This document shows positions 1 to 10,283 of a DNA stretch of 64,000 nt, in pieces. The position numbers and the translations under genes were made by a program. The notes under the pieces were generated by a model. The model had not been told where the DNA came from and did not search any database. It was given only the letters and a program-made list of their open reading frames with translations. Within the stretch, counting starts at the first letter, position 1. Every line of letters begins with the position of its first letter. Origin of the DNA: Macrothele yani (taxonomy: Eukaryota; Arthropoda; Arachnida; Araneae; Macrothelidae); NCBI GenBank assembly GCA_039090855.1, contig CM077005.1:79418607-79482606 (forward strand), read 5' to 3'.

Positions 1-913
1 ATCGTGCTGCTGTTATCGGTTTGTCCGTCCGTCCGTCTGTACCAATGCAACTATTAGTCCGATTTGAAAAATTCTTTTGCATTCGGAAGCTTGAAATATG
101 CGAATGATGATCCTTTATTCCGTTTTTTCTTACGATGTACAATTTTGCCGCTAGGGGGCGTAAATGCAGATGATTTCGAATTAAAAATTATGTTTTAATC
201 CACATATTTGCCTCTACACATCCGATTGAAAAAAATCTTTTATCTTTCGATTCCATTTATGTCGAAAAGTGTTTTAGATATAATTACTTTTTCAAATTAC
301 GCATAGATTTTCCGCTACGGGGCGCAAAAGTAAATTACATTTTTTCCGATAACTCTTCTTCTAAAACTCCGATTTAAAAAATCTTTTTTTCAGCGGATAC
401 ATCTCCTAATGGAAAATCTTTTGCATATAATTTCGAGTTTTTGGTTAGGAATACTTTTGCCACCAGGGGGCGTAAGCGTTCATTTTTGCTTGTGATGTAT
501 TTGCCATAAAATCTGAGCTTCTAAAGCATCGATTGAAAAAATTCTTTCGTGGACTGATGCCACTCACATCGATAAACCTTTTCGGAATATTTTCTTCCTA
601 AAATATCCCAGTTTCTCCGCCAGGGGGCGTAGATGTATATCTTATTTTTGTCAATACCTCTACTTCTAGGAGTCCGATTTGAAAAATTCCTTCTTTGTTG
701 GATAGTGTTTTCCGTGTGACATGTTTTTCATATAATTTCAAAAATTTCAAGTAAATCATAGACTTTCCGCTAGGGGGCGTAAAGGCAAATTGCGTTTCGC
801 CCTATATCTCTGCTTCTAACTCTCCGATTTGAAAAATTCTTTCTGCACCGGATACAGCTCCTGATGGGAAATCGTTTGCACATAAATTCTAATTTTTGTA
901 AAAAATGGTTTGG

Positions 914-930
914 CCACCAGGTGGCGTAAA
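914..930 (+). promoter_or_regulatory. CTCF-core-like motif, type B, CCACCAGGTGGC variant
   Basis: This copy reads CCACCAGGTGGCGTAAA, and the same variant recurs at 1851-1867. The G-to-T change at the degenerate K position keeps the CTCF-core match, whereas random decay would usually break it. Confidence 0.4.
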
Positions 931-1377
931 TCTTAATTTCCGCTTCTGATGTATTTGCAGTAAAATATGAGCTTCTAAATTCTCGATTAAAAAAAAAAGT
1001 CGTTTGCAGACCGATACTACTCATGTCGACAAACCTTTTTAGGAACATTTTCTTCTTAAAATAGTTCATGGTTTCTACGCCCTGGGGCGTATATGTATGT
1101 CTTATTTTTGTCAATATCTCTACTTCTAGGGGTTCGATTTGAAAAATTCCTTTTTTGTTGGATAGTATTTCCAGTATGACATGTGCTTCATATAATTTCA
1201 AAATATTCAAGTAATTCATGGACTTTCCGCTAGGGGGCGTAAAGCTAAATTGCGTTTCTCCCTACATCTCTGCTTCTAAATATCCGATTTGAAAAATTCT
1301 TTCTGCACCGGATACAGCTCCTGATTGGAAATCGTTTGCACATAATTTCTAGTTTTTGTAAAAAAAAAAAAATTGTT

Positions 1378-1398
1378 TGGCCACCAGGGGGCGTAAAC
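1378..1398 (+). promoter_or_regulatory. CTCF-core-like motif, type B, best copy
   Basis: CCACCAGGGGGCGT matches 13 of 14 positions of the bilaterian CTCF core CCASYAGRKGGCRS; only the last base differs. Sister type-B sites lie at 460-476, 914-930, 1851-1867 and, degraded, 2301-2317. The motif is better conserved than the surrounding monomer. Binding is an inference; sequence resemblance is what is seen. Confidence 0.45.
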
Positions 1399-2681
1399 CT
1401 TAATTTTCGCTTCTGATGTATTTGCAGCAAAATATGAGCTTCTAAATTCTCGATTGAAAAAACGTCGTTTGTAGACCAATACTACTCGCGTCGACAAACT
1501 TTTTAGAAACATTTTCTTCTTGAAATAGTGCATGGTTTCTGCGCCAGAGGGCGTAGACGTATACCTTTTTTTGTCAATATCTCTACTTCTAGGAGTCCGA
1601 TTTGAAAAATTCCTTCTTTGTTGGATAGTGTTTCTAGTGTGACATGTTTTTCCTGTAAATTCAAAATTTTCAAGTAATTCATAGACTTTTCGCTAAGGGG
1701 CGTAAGGATAAATCGTAAGGATAAATTGCGTTTCCCACTATTTCTCTGCTTCTAAACCTCTGATTTGAAAAATTCCTTCTGCACCGGATACAGCTCCTGA
1801 TGGAAAATCGTTTGCACATATTTTCTAATTTTTGTAAAAAAATGGTATGGCCACCAGGTGGCGTAAGTCTTAATTTCCGCTTCTGATGCATTTGCAGCAA
1901 AATATGAGCTTCTAAAATCTAGATTGAAAAAAATCCTTTGGTTGACCAATGCTACTCATGTCGACAAACCTTTTAGGAACACTTTCTTCTTGAAATAATG
2001 CATGGTTTCTACGCCAGGGGGCGTAGATGTATATCTTATTTTTGTCAATATCTTTAATTCTAACAGTCCAATTTGAAAAAATCCTTCTTTGTTGGATAGT
2101 GTTTCCGATGCGAAATGTTTTTCCTATAAATTCAAAATTTTCACGTAAATCATTTAAGACTTTCCGCTAGGGCGCAAAAAAGTAAATTGCGTTTTCTGCT
2201 CCTAAAACACCGATTTGAAAAATTCTTCCTGTATCGCATACAAGACCTGATGGAAAATATTTTTCACATAATTTCTAATGTTTTGTAAAGAATGGTTTGG
2301 CCACCAGGGGTCATTAGTGTTAATTTCTGCTTCTGATGTATTTTTAGAAAAATCTGGGCTCCTGAAAACTCGACTAAATATTTTTTTCTTGGACCGATAC
2401 CGCTCATATGGATAAACCTTTGGTGAATACTTTCTTCCTAAAATAATGCATGGTTTTCCCACCAGGGGACGTAAAGTCACATCTTATTTTTGTCCATAAC
2501 TCTGTTTCTAAGAGTTCGTAAGCTCAAGATTCCGTTTACACCAATATCTGAGGGATTAAAGACCCGATTGAAAAACTTCTTTCTTCCGTCAGATACTATT
2601 GTTTTTTATACCGGTTCCATTGCCTTTGAATAGATTTGATAAATTTAATTTGCGTCAGAACGGATTCAAAAGACGTGCTTA

Positions 2682-2734
2682 AACTAAACAAGAAAGATGA
2701 CCCGAAAATTCGGTGTCATCTTTCTTGTTTAGTT
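2682..2734. repeat. Near-perfect short hairpin
   Basis: Two 20-bp arms (2682-2701 and 2715-2734) are perfect reverse complements, and the small centre CCGAA/TTCGG also pairs apart from a one-base bulge. The arms are not microsatellite sequence. Confidence 0.9.
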
Positions 2735-3321
2735 ATATTTTCGTGTATACGTAAAAACTGTGATAGTTTTCTAGGTGCATGCCCAGCTAATTTGAGTCAA
2801 CGTGCATGCAAAGGAAAATGTTTCCACGTTGTAAATAAGTGATTCAGATAATTAGGATGAGAGTCAAATTAACTAAAGTGAAATGTAAACATTAGAAACT
2901 GACTTGTTTGTTTAATTATTTAAAAAAATCCTAGCTCAAGAGCTCAACAAGCGCAGTAACACAAGGTATTTACAAACAAAGAGGTTGGCTGGGGCTGTGG
3001 TGACGCCAACCTCAGATTAACCGGAATTGAATAACCATACCCGTGTCGTGTAAATTGAATTTTAAAGAAAATTTTGATCCTTATGATTATCTCTGTTCAG
3101 TCTCCAGCGATTTTGAATATAAAAGTATTAAATTTAGTTATCCGTAACTCGTGCAACATTCTGATATGACACTTGTACAACTACCCACCTGAAAGATTAC
3201 AAGAGCAATACATGCAAGAAACTATCATAAATATGATAATATTAATGTAATGAAGATTAACACAAAAGAGCGAGTGATGCAGCTTATAAGTAAACCAAGT
3301 AAAAGCCCGTCACAAAAACGT
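2735..3321. other. No gene seen
   Basis: AT-rich sequence without a recognisable element. It separates the satellite from the 3' tail of the LINE. Confidence 0.5.
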
Positions 3322-3339
3322 GAAATAATAATAATAATT

Positions 3340-3889
3340 TTATTGTTTTAGCTGTTACATTATACCTTACATCAAGTTTATGTTTACATTTGAGTGTAAC
3401 AAAAATAATTATTATAACAGCCAGTGAAATCAGGAAACAGGTCTTTAATGACCTGACTAAAGCCCCGATCTCCCTACTTAATAAATACAAGTTATGTAAA
3501 AATTGTCAAGGAGTGAAGGTAAATAGTGGGTAGGTCATGCAGTAGATCAGCAGTTGTTAGTAGATATTAGTAGCAATTAGAAAGGAATTGAAAAGTTATA
3601 TAGTAATTTGAGGTTGTTTTTTTATAAGTGAAGCAAGTATGTTTTCAGTCTTTTTTTAAACAAGTTATAATTGTTATGTATTTTAGTTCTTCAGGTAAGA
3701 GATTCCAAAAAGTTGGTCCCTGATAGTTTATACTTTGCTTCATTTGTTGTGTTCTAGGAAAGCATGCTTTATCTGAAATCTATTTCTAGTTTCATAATTA
3801 TTGATATCAAAATTTATATCTATGATACCTATATTGATATTTTGTTTAATCCTTTTAAACATATTTAATCCCAAAGCATATTGATATAA
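3340..3889 (-). other. LINE 3' untranslated region
   Basis: AT-rich tail region between the end of the RT remnant and the triplet tail. A 68-residue open frame (3284-3490, minus) falls here and overruns the tail, so I regard it as chance. Confidence 0.55.
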
Positions 3890-4670
3890 TTATTTTATAT
3901 TCAAAATGTTATGTTTATTAACATTTACTCTCATGTAATTATAAATATTTGGATAAGGTGTATTATTAATATTAGTATTTAGTTTAAGGTATAATAATCT
4001 AAAAAAATTGTTCTGGAGTACTTGGCGTTTCTTGATATTAGTTTGTGTTGTTTGACCCCAAAAGGATAGACAGTAGTTAAAGTGTGTATGCACAAGAGTG
4101 TAGCATAACAGTTTAAGGGATTTATAAGTAAGATTATTAAGTACTCGGCTAGCTACTCCTATGTTTCTAGAGATTTTATTAATAGTTTGTTCTATACGTC
4201 GATCTCATTTTAAGTTACGCTGTAGTGTTACTCCTAAATAGGTGAAATAATTCACTATGGCAATTTCATTATTATTATAGTAAATAGTTATATCTTCATA
4301 TTGGTTTATATTCTGTCTTGTAAAAAGCATAGCCTTAGTTTTAACTGTATTTACAATAAGTTCATTAGAAGTCAGCCATTCGTGATATTTACTTGTTTTA
4401 TTATTTTAGTGGATAATTATTTGTGTACTATCATGTCCTGTGAACAGAATTGTGATATCGTCCGCATAAAGTGTTAGGTGTATGTTTTTTGATACTGTAA
4501 AAATGTCATTTACATAAATGTTAAAAAATATGGGTCCAAGTATAGAACCTTGTGGTACTCCCATGATAATTTTTTCCGTTGGTGATTTATAGTGGTTAAT
4601 TTGCGTGAACTGTAATCTATTAGTTAGATAATTTTAATAAGTTTAGCTGATGTACCCCTTATACCTTGAG
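3890..4670 (-). pseudogene. LINE reverse transcriptase, C-terminal part
   Basis: On the minus strand the segment 4600-4670 reads like a GTSAKLIK..LTNRLQF helix, followed at about 4520-4580 by MGVPQGSILGPIFFNIYVND (motif B) and then YADDITILF (motif C with both catalytic aspartates). The last clean frame, 3890-4093, has HTHFNYCLSFWG and QVLQNNFFRLLY, the usual LINE C-terminal region. Several stops interrupt it. Some 20 residues between motif A and this block are missing at the insertion. Confidence 0.75.
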
Positions 4671-4861
4671 AGTATATTCTAAAATAACTTTCATTTTTAG
4701 CTCCTTTTCCTATGCAAATTTGAGTTTGTTCTCTTTTGCGCTTTCCAAACTTAACGTGATATCTTCTATCTCACATGAATGAGGTTGGCAACACATTTGA
4801 AGTCAGAGAGAGTGACGTATGAATGTGATAAGAACGTTAGATAAAAAGGACGATACAGCAG

Positions 4862-4864
<3 letters not shown>

Positions 4865-4903
<39 letters not shown>
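4865..4903. repeat. (TG)n microsatellite
   Basis: Uninterrupted TG dinucleotides. Confidence 0.98.
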
Positions 4904-4907
<4 letters not shown>

Positions 4908-4935
4908 GTTCGATCTTTGTTAAGCTAGATTATAC

Positions 4936-4987
4936 GACAGATAATTATGGTATTGTTGGCGAAAAAACAATACCCTAATTATCTGTC
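4936..4987. repeat. Hairpin with 22-bp arms plus a direct third copy
   Basis: Arms 4936-4957 and 4966-4987 pair with one mismatch around an 8-bp loop. Just after, at 4991-5005, TATTAGGGTATTGTTT repeats part of the left arm in direct orientation. Confidence 0.85.
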
Positions 4988-5248
4988 ATATATTAGGGTA
5001 TTGTTTGTAAAACTCGCAGTGCTATATTGTGGATTTCATCTACTGTGCTGGACCAATAAAAGGTTATCGTAAGTCTGACTTCTGTATATGTTCCGTCTGG
5101 CCGTGAAAGCTTAATTTGAGCTATCACGTGCAACTATTGCGTCATATTCTCATTTAGTTCAACATTTCCTTAGTCATGGTTTTAGACATGGCGTAACACC
5201 AATCGCGCACATGAAAAAAGGTGTACGTTATAACCTATATTATATAAT

Positions 5249-5311
5249 TTTGTTATGAGAATATTATGGTTTAGACAATCAAAGGCTAAACCATAATATT
5301 CTCATAACAAA
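5249..5311. repeat. Perfect hairpin with 26-bp arms
   Basis: Arms 5249-5274 and 5286-5311 are perfect reverse complements around an 11-bp loop. The right edge coincides with the breakpoint in the LINE RT. Confidence 0.95.
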
Positions 5312-6150
5312 GTAAGATCCAGAAAAAGTGCAAGTGTAAGTTGTTTGTTATCTTGTTGTTTTAATATAAAAGTTTGTAGTGATAGTATAGCTGTTTTAGT
5401 GGATCTATTCGATTGAAATCCATACTGATTAGTATTAATAACAGTATATTTTTCCAAATATAATAGAAGTCTGTTATAAATTAACTTTTCCAAAAGTTTA
5501 GCAAAAATAGTGATCTTTGCAATGGGTCGATAATTATTCATATTATTAATAGATCGTGATTTGTATTTAGGAGAGATCTTAACTATCTTAAGATCGTCAG
5601 GGAAGATTCCTGTTTCAAATACCAAATTAAATATAAAAAGAAGTGGCTCTGCAATTATGTCATATATCCTGTAGTAGAGTTTATTTTTATTTTTTTAAGT
5701 TCCATTAATAATTCTTGATATGTTATTTGTGTAAGATAGAACTTATTTGTTCGATTTGATTCTTCTAAGTAAGCTGTAAACGGTAAATTAGGTTTACTCA
5801 AATTTTGTTTTATGGTATTTGGTGTTATTATGAAATGGTGATTTAAATGTGTAGCGATGCATTCTTGATTTCGAATTCCCTTGTTATTCTCCTCAATTAA
5901 AAATTCTGGTACTTTTATTTTATTATTTTTTCCTAATAATTGGTTACATTTTTTTGGGGAATTTTATAAAAAAAATTATAATAGTTATTTCTTTTAACCA
6001 TTTTTATTGTTGAGTTCAAATTATTCGTATAGTGTTTAAAATTTATTATCTATGAGATTTCTAGATTTAAGAAATTTAGTGAGCAGTTTATTTTTAAGAT
6101 ATGTAGTGTAACTTTTTAATAGCCAGGTATTTTCCTTCTGTTTCTGATGT
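5302..6150 (-). pseudogene. LINE reverse transcriptase, N-terminal part
   Basis: The clean frame at 5302-5625 (minus) contains NNYRPI, a KLLEKLIYNRL helix, QYGFQSNRST and ALFLDLT, which are the RT region up to catalytic motif A. In this family motif A reads LDLSKAFD; here it is cut after LDLT, exactly where the hairpin at 5249-5311 starts, so the first catalytic aspartate is present but its context is lost. Upstream sequence to 6150 gives further LINE-like fragments (a KNKLLTKFLKSRN-type linker) in broken frames. Not functional. Confidence 0.75.
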
Positions 6151-7247
6151 CCAAATGTGAAAGTATCTTTCATGAGCGTTACAACAATAAGAAAAAAATA
6201 TATTGGTTGAGGCAGGATTCGACAATTAAAACAGGCAAGCGCTCTTTCAATTGGGCCACCAAAGTGGGACAAACGTTCAAACTTTCAGACAAAGGAAATT
6301 ATATCGTTTTAGATAATTGGCCTTCATTCCTACTGTATTTAGAAAGAATATCAGTTTTAATGCTGACAAATAAATAACCATTGCATCAAAACATGGACTT
6401 TCTTTCCTTTTCGACATAGTCAATTGCGTAAATATACTTATACAGGTAGATAGATAGAGAAAACGTTACTTGGGTGAAAATAAAAGCATCTCTAATGTCT
6501 AGTGATCAGAATTATTTTTTTCACTTAATTTTTGCTGCTTGTTAACTAAACAAATATCTGCAGCAAGATTAAAAGAGGATTCCGATTTTTAAACGCAAAG
6601 GGCAAAATAATTAATGTTCACCGAATGATTTTTTTATCAAGGCAAAATACTCGCAACTTTTTGGGATCAGCGATGAAAAATCCTTTTTCTGTACATGTCC
6701 GTGCACTTTTCGCTCAGCAGGCAATAATTGTTAATGCATGAGTGCGTTTTCTATTAAGATTACGTTTCCCCCAAACTTTCCAGTTTTCCGCTAGAAGGGA
6801 GTAGTGATACATGTACCCAGTCGTATGTGTGAACGCTGTGGATTTCCTTAACAAAGCAAAAGCATTTGAAAAGAAAGAACAGATACGAAAAGTGTGCTTC
6901 GGTGAGCCGCCTTTACTTGCTCCATTTCCACTAAACAGGACTCATATTTGTTCATACGATAACCATTTCGCCTGTGTTTTTGTGTTTTTTAAAAAAGGGA
7001 AATTGAAATAATATACAAAATTAAGAAATAGTAGGCAGTGATTTAGAAGAAAGTGTGACAGTGTTCATTTTCAGGGCATATCATCTGGATAGTTTGGTAT
7101 TTATCTGACCAACTTACGCTGTTTATTGCACTGAGAAAAGTTTTCTCATTAAATGTGCAGACTTTAACAATAAAAAACAGTTAAATGACTGCTTGTCAAA
7201 CCAAGATATCAAATACGGTACATATATGCGCATGCTTTTTAACAACC
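6151..7247. other. No gene; possible satellite remnant at 6585-6800
   Basis: Mostly featureless. At 6585-6800 fragments such as TTTTCCGCTAGAAGGGAGTA and GATGAAAAATCCTTTT recall one to two decayed monomers of the window-start satellite; the match is weak. Confidence 0.35.
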
Positions 7248-7255
7248 CTCGTACG

Positions 7256-8239
7256 CAGTGGCGTCTTAACGGATGGACCAACTAGGCAAACTGGGCCCAG
7301 GCCCAGGGCCCCGACCCACACAACTGGCTCAAATTGGTGGCAAAGTTTGGTTATTTACTTTATTTCTTGTGTGATGTTTTTATTTCGAAGTTTGGGGTTG
7401 AAAATAAGCAGAACATGACACATAACAGTCAGGACGCGTTAATTTTTTTTAATTGAAAGAAAGAATTTATTAAGTCACTTCGTTTAAAGATTTTCTAACG
7501 TTGCAAGAAATCATGTTACGCATTGCGCACTGTGTCAGGACTGAAGTGCGCTCCCTTTCAATAAATCAGTCCTATGATCAAACATTATTTAAAGATTGAA
7601 AACGTTAATTCTCATTCAACTTCGGAGATTTATTCGTCGATTAAAAAAGACGGTTCACACTCAGTTTTTCCAAATATTGAAATACCTATGTGCATGTTTC
7701 TGTCGATGATGATAACTAACTGCACTCGTGAACAATCTTTCTCTAAACTCAAATTAATTAAATCAGCGCTTCGATATTCCATGACAAAATGAAGACTTTA
7801 TTATTTATCGTTATTGTCCATCGAAAATGAACTAACGCAAGAATTAGACTCTTCCGGTGTGATTAAAAAAATTCGCCGCTCCCAAATCGAGAAAAGGAAA
7901 CATTTCAATGAGGAAACAAGTGTGAGAAGTAGAAACTCCGGTATGTTCATATCTTAATTTATATTGATACTTTGATGCGCTATCTCTGAGCACTGACGCT
8001 TAGGTTTAGGAAACTAATTTCTCTGTTGATTTTGTTACGATATAAAGCTATTATTATGTTCGAAAATGTCAATTTTAGTTTAGTTGGCAGTTGCCTTATT
8101 AAATTTAATTTCGTTCCTTATTCTTTTTCTGAGTTTGTTTTTATCAACAGATTATCGTTTGTCAAAGCAACGTATTTTTCTTATTGCAAAAATTTAAAGT
8201 TAGTGTGAAAGGGCCCCGGATTCCGTTAAGACGCCCCTG
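7256..8239 (+). mobile_element. hAT transposon, internally deleted copy with 8-bp TSD
   Basis: The left end CAGTGGCGTCTTAACGGATG and the inverted right end CAGGGGCGTCTTAACGGAAT (read inward) match at 15 of the first 16 positions, and both are followed by a GGCCC-rich stretch. An 8-bp TSD flanks them: CTCGTACG (7248-7255) and CTCGCACG (8240-8247), one mismatch. Length 984 bp is far below an autonomous hAT (about 3 kb), and only the C-terminal end of the transposase remains, so this copy depends on another source of transposase. Confidence 0.88.
7574..7930 (+). pseudogene. hAT transposase C-terminal dimerisation domain remnant
   Basis: The frame at 7574-7792 shows FPNIEI, then EQSFSKLKLIKSALR, which matches the hAT C-terminal (dimerisation) domain where SERSFSKLKLIKS is usual. 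After one TGA stop at about 7790 the same frame continues with LLSIENELTQELD, the next part of that domain, then a basic tail. The RNase H-like catalytic core and the BED-type zinc finger are absent. It lies inside the hAT TIRs, in plus orientation. Confidence 0.85.
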
Positions 8240-8247
8240 CTCGCACG

Positions 8248-9289
8248 CGTGGTCCAACGATAGCTGCAGCAGACCATGGCTAGTTAAGGGTTACTGCTCT
8301 AGGAAAGGGAAAGAATTACAACTGAAGCATAAGCGCAATACCCATGTTCATATACTGTTTAGGGTTCGGGTCTCAGGTGAGACATCTTAATCACCACTCA
8401 CACTAAGCGAAAGTGCATGTAAGACGCAAAAGATAATTTTTACCGTCCACCAAATAGTGGGTGGGTGGGTGGGAGGGTGCTATATAATATCCTGTCCACA
8501 AGATTCGAGGGGAATAGTGCTATTGCGAGGAAACTCAAATAGCGCAAAAAAATTATAAAAGGAAACACACGGTATATGACATACGATAGTTTTGTACAAA
8601 ATAATTTGTTTCCTTTTATGGTTCCCTGTGTAATTTTTTCTTTAATTCAGATACGAAAATCCAGTCGAGAAATAACTACAGCTCCACAGCGAGCTGAGTA
8701 AAATGGGTATTGTTCTCATACAGACTTTTTCGAGTTTCATTACAAAAATTGCTAGTTAATTTAAGTGAGGACAGCGAAAATCACCACACACATAACTGAT
8801 TGCCATTCTTTAATACGGAGCAATTTCAGGAATTAAATGACTTCACTGACTGGTGTGTACTGACCGGTGTAGTTAGGAAGATTCAAGACTGCTGTGCCGA
8901 CGAGCAGGAGGAAATGATTCACTCGTGTCTGGAGTAGCAGCTGATTTTCCATAAACCTTGACATAACAATTAAGGAAAGAACTGCGCATGCACTAGACAG
9001 CGATGAATGAACTGACTCCATTATGCGCCCAAACTCTTTTAACGCACCGTGCCTTATGATGTTTCTACGGTTGTCAATAAAGAATTTATCTATTGACTTT
9101 TCTCTCTGCGAAAGAAAGTGATTCACTGAATCAGAAATTCCTACATCCGTTTTATGTAAACAAGAAACGTATGGGAGTAACACTTGTGTTAAAGAAAACA
9201 TGCATGCATACCAATTACATTGTATAGAAACAACGCAAGTTTTAAGATAAGCAGTAAGATGAGCACAAAATACACCAAGTTAATGAGGT
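8248..9289. other. No gene recognised; one 122-codon open frame
   Basis: A minus-strand frame of 122 codons (8833-9201) matches nothing I recognise and lacks supporting signals. At 8550-8640 two AAAAGGAAACA-type arms form an imperfect inverted repeat. Confidence 0.4.
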
Positions 9290-9342
9290 GAAGAACAAAT
9301 CCGTAGGTTTTTATTGGTGTAGGAAGGCAAGTTAGTATGACC

Positions 9343-9379
9343 CAGCTTTCGCGCACAAACGTGTGGCTTTGTCAAGGCT
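9343..9379 (-). ncRNA. Hammerhead-like conserved structure in PLE copy 1
   Basis: Downstream of the endonuclease the minus strand reads CTTGACAAAGC, a CACA/TGTG stem, then GCGAAAGC. The layout CTGA-like box, stem, GAAA resembles a hammerhead ribozyme, known in PLEs. The core deviates (CTGANGA is TTGACAA), so self-cleavage is doubtful. Confidence 0.35.
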
Positions 9380-9544
9380 GATTAGTATCTAACTATTGCA
9401 GAGAGAATCAAACATTGATCGTTAATATTTGAAAATATACATACATATACTTACATTGAGTTAAGTTCACATTGTTCAGAACAGGAAAAGCGTGAGACGA
9501 AATGTCAACAAAGGAAAAAAAAAAAACGTAATGAAAATTCGGTT

Positions 9545-10006
9545 TTAACAATATAAAAAATCCGTCCACAGAGCGTGCAAGTCACAGGAAACAGTATCGT
9601 TCCATGCGGAAGTCGTTGTGAGGATTTCAACTGATTCTCTATAGGCTGTCTTAAAGTGAGTGGTGTACGGTACCATCTGTTTATAACTTGTCCATTGTGG
9701 TATTGTGTTTCTTAGGCAAACTTCTCTGGAGAGGGCAGAGTTGAGAGCGTCCTTTCTCACGTTCCTTTTGTGCTCCATTATTCTGGTACCAAATGATCTT
9801 TTTGTCAACCCTATGTAGCCCTTTTGCGTTCCGTCGGGATATACTAGTGGAATGGAGTAAACACCAGCTTTCTGGTCAAGGCAAACTTCTCTCATGGGAG
9901 AGAGCATATTCATAACTGAGGTAGTTGTTTTTATACCGATATCCATTCCTACTTTCCTTAAGCCATTTTTAATAACAAATGCGAAACCGGGTATGTGTTG
10001 TAGGGA

Positions 10007-10010
<4 letters not shown>
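9545..10010 (-). pseudogene. PLE copy 1 GIY-YIG endonuclease domain
   Basis: The minus frame shows AGVYSIPLVYPDGTQKGYIG, then TKRSFGTRIMEHKRN, which is the GIY-YIG core with its downstream Arg and the EH pair used by PLE endonucleases to nick the target. The frame runs about 145 residues to a stop at 9545. The N-terminal junction with RT is broken by a hairpin-plus-(TA)n insertion at 10009-10097, which adds an IYIYIY stretch to the open frame. Confidence 0.85.
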
Positions 10011-10037
<27 letters not shown>

Positions 10038-10097
10038 GCACCGATCCGCAAGCGTCATCTAGTCTATAAAGTCTAGATGAAGCTTGCGGATCGGTGC
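10009..10097. repeat. Hairpin plus (TA)n inserted in PLE copy 1
   Basis: 10038-10097 folds with 27-bp arms (two mismatches). The arm is the normal PLE sequence GCACCGATCCGCAAGC.., present once in copy 2 at about 11557-11590. In copy 1 the same block is followed by its own reverse complement and a (TA)n run (10009-10037). Confidence 0.9.
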
Positions 10098-10283
10098 CTT
10101 AATGCGGTTCTTTACTTTATCAAGGATCGAAGTTATGAGTTCTCTCCTAAAACCAGCAGGTGCTGCTTGATTAAAAATGTTTCTAATTTCTATTTATTTG
10201 GCTTCATTATCTGAGGAAAACTGGATTGTTCTTCTTAGACGGGATTGAAATACGCTGGTACATATTCCCAAGGTGAATATATG

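Larger units (their letters stand above)
15..2610 (+). repeat. Tandem satellite with trimeric higher-order repeat and CTCF-like motif in each monomer
   Basis: About 16 monomers of 137-164 bp follow each other. Each has a block like CTTCTAAA..CCGATTTGAAAAATTC and a GC-rich motif, the only GC-rich part of an AT-rich unit. Motif starts: 148, 312, 460, 617, 767, 914, 1077, 1227, 1381, 1541, 1690, 1851, 2011, 2164, 2301, 2459. Three types rotate: A (CCGCTAGGGGGCGTAAA), B (CCACCAGGGGGCGTAAA) and C (ACGCCAGGGGGCGTAGA). Like types recur every 448-474 bp, so the duplication unit is a trimer. The head at 15-60 starts with a TTTGTCCGTCCGTCC-like stretch that is also found at the edge of a second array near 18045. 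Open frames on the minus strand here are shared between monomers only because the DNA is repeated; I see no protein family in them. Confidence 0.9.
4671..5313. mobile_element. Unclassified 640-bp insertion inside the LINE
   Basis: This block separates RT motif A from the following helix and has no RT homology. It holds a (TG)n tract (4865-4903), a 22-bp-arm hairpin (4936-4987) and ends exactly in a perfect 26-bp-arm hairpin (5249-5311). No coding potential and no clear TIR or TSD were seen; about 60 bp of LINE appear lost at the site. Confidence 0.5.
3322..6150 (-). mobile_element. CR1/Jockey-like non-LTR retrotransposon (LINE), broken copy
   Basis: Read on the minus strand, the element runs from about 6150 to a 3' tail of TTA/ATT triplets at 3322-3339, typical of LINEs that end in short tandem repeats rather than poly-A. 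The reverse transcriptase lies in two blocks, 5302-6150 and about 3890-4670, separated by an unrelated 640-bp insertion. The 5' endonuclease half is missing, so this is a 5'-truncated copy. Stops and frame changes are frequent. Family placement rests on the NYRPI, VPQGSILGP and YADD motif style shared by CR1, Jockey and L2 clades; I cannot separate these by eye. Confidence 0.75.

Noticed and set aside
770..2480. Run of minus-strand open frames with similar proteins
   Set aside because: They repeat because the satellite repeats; frames shift between monomers and contain no known domain or start context.
4671..5313. Helitron call for the LINE insertion
   Set aside because: A 3' hairpin is present but there is no TC start, no CTRR end and no A/T target context.
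8833..9201. 122-codon minus-strand frame
   Set aside because: No family recognised, no splice or promoter support, length within chance for AT-rich DNA with this many frames.
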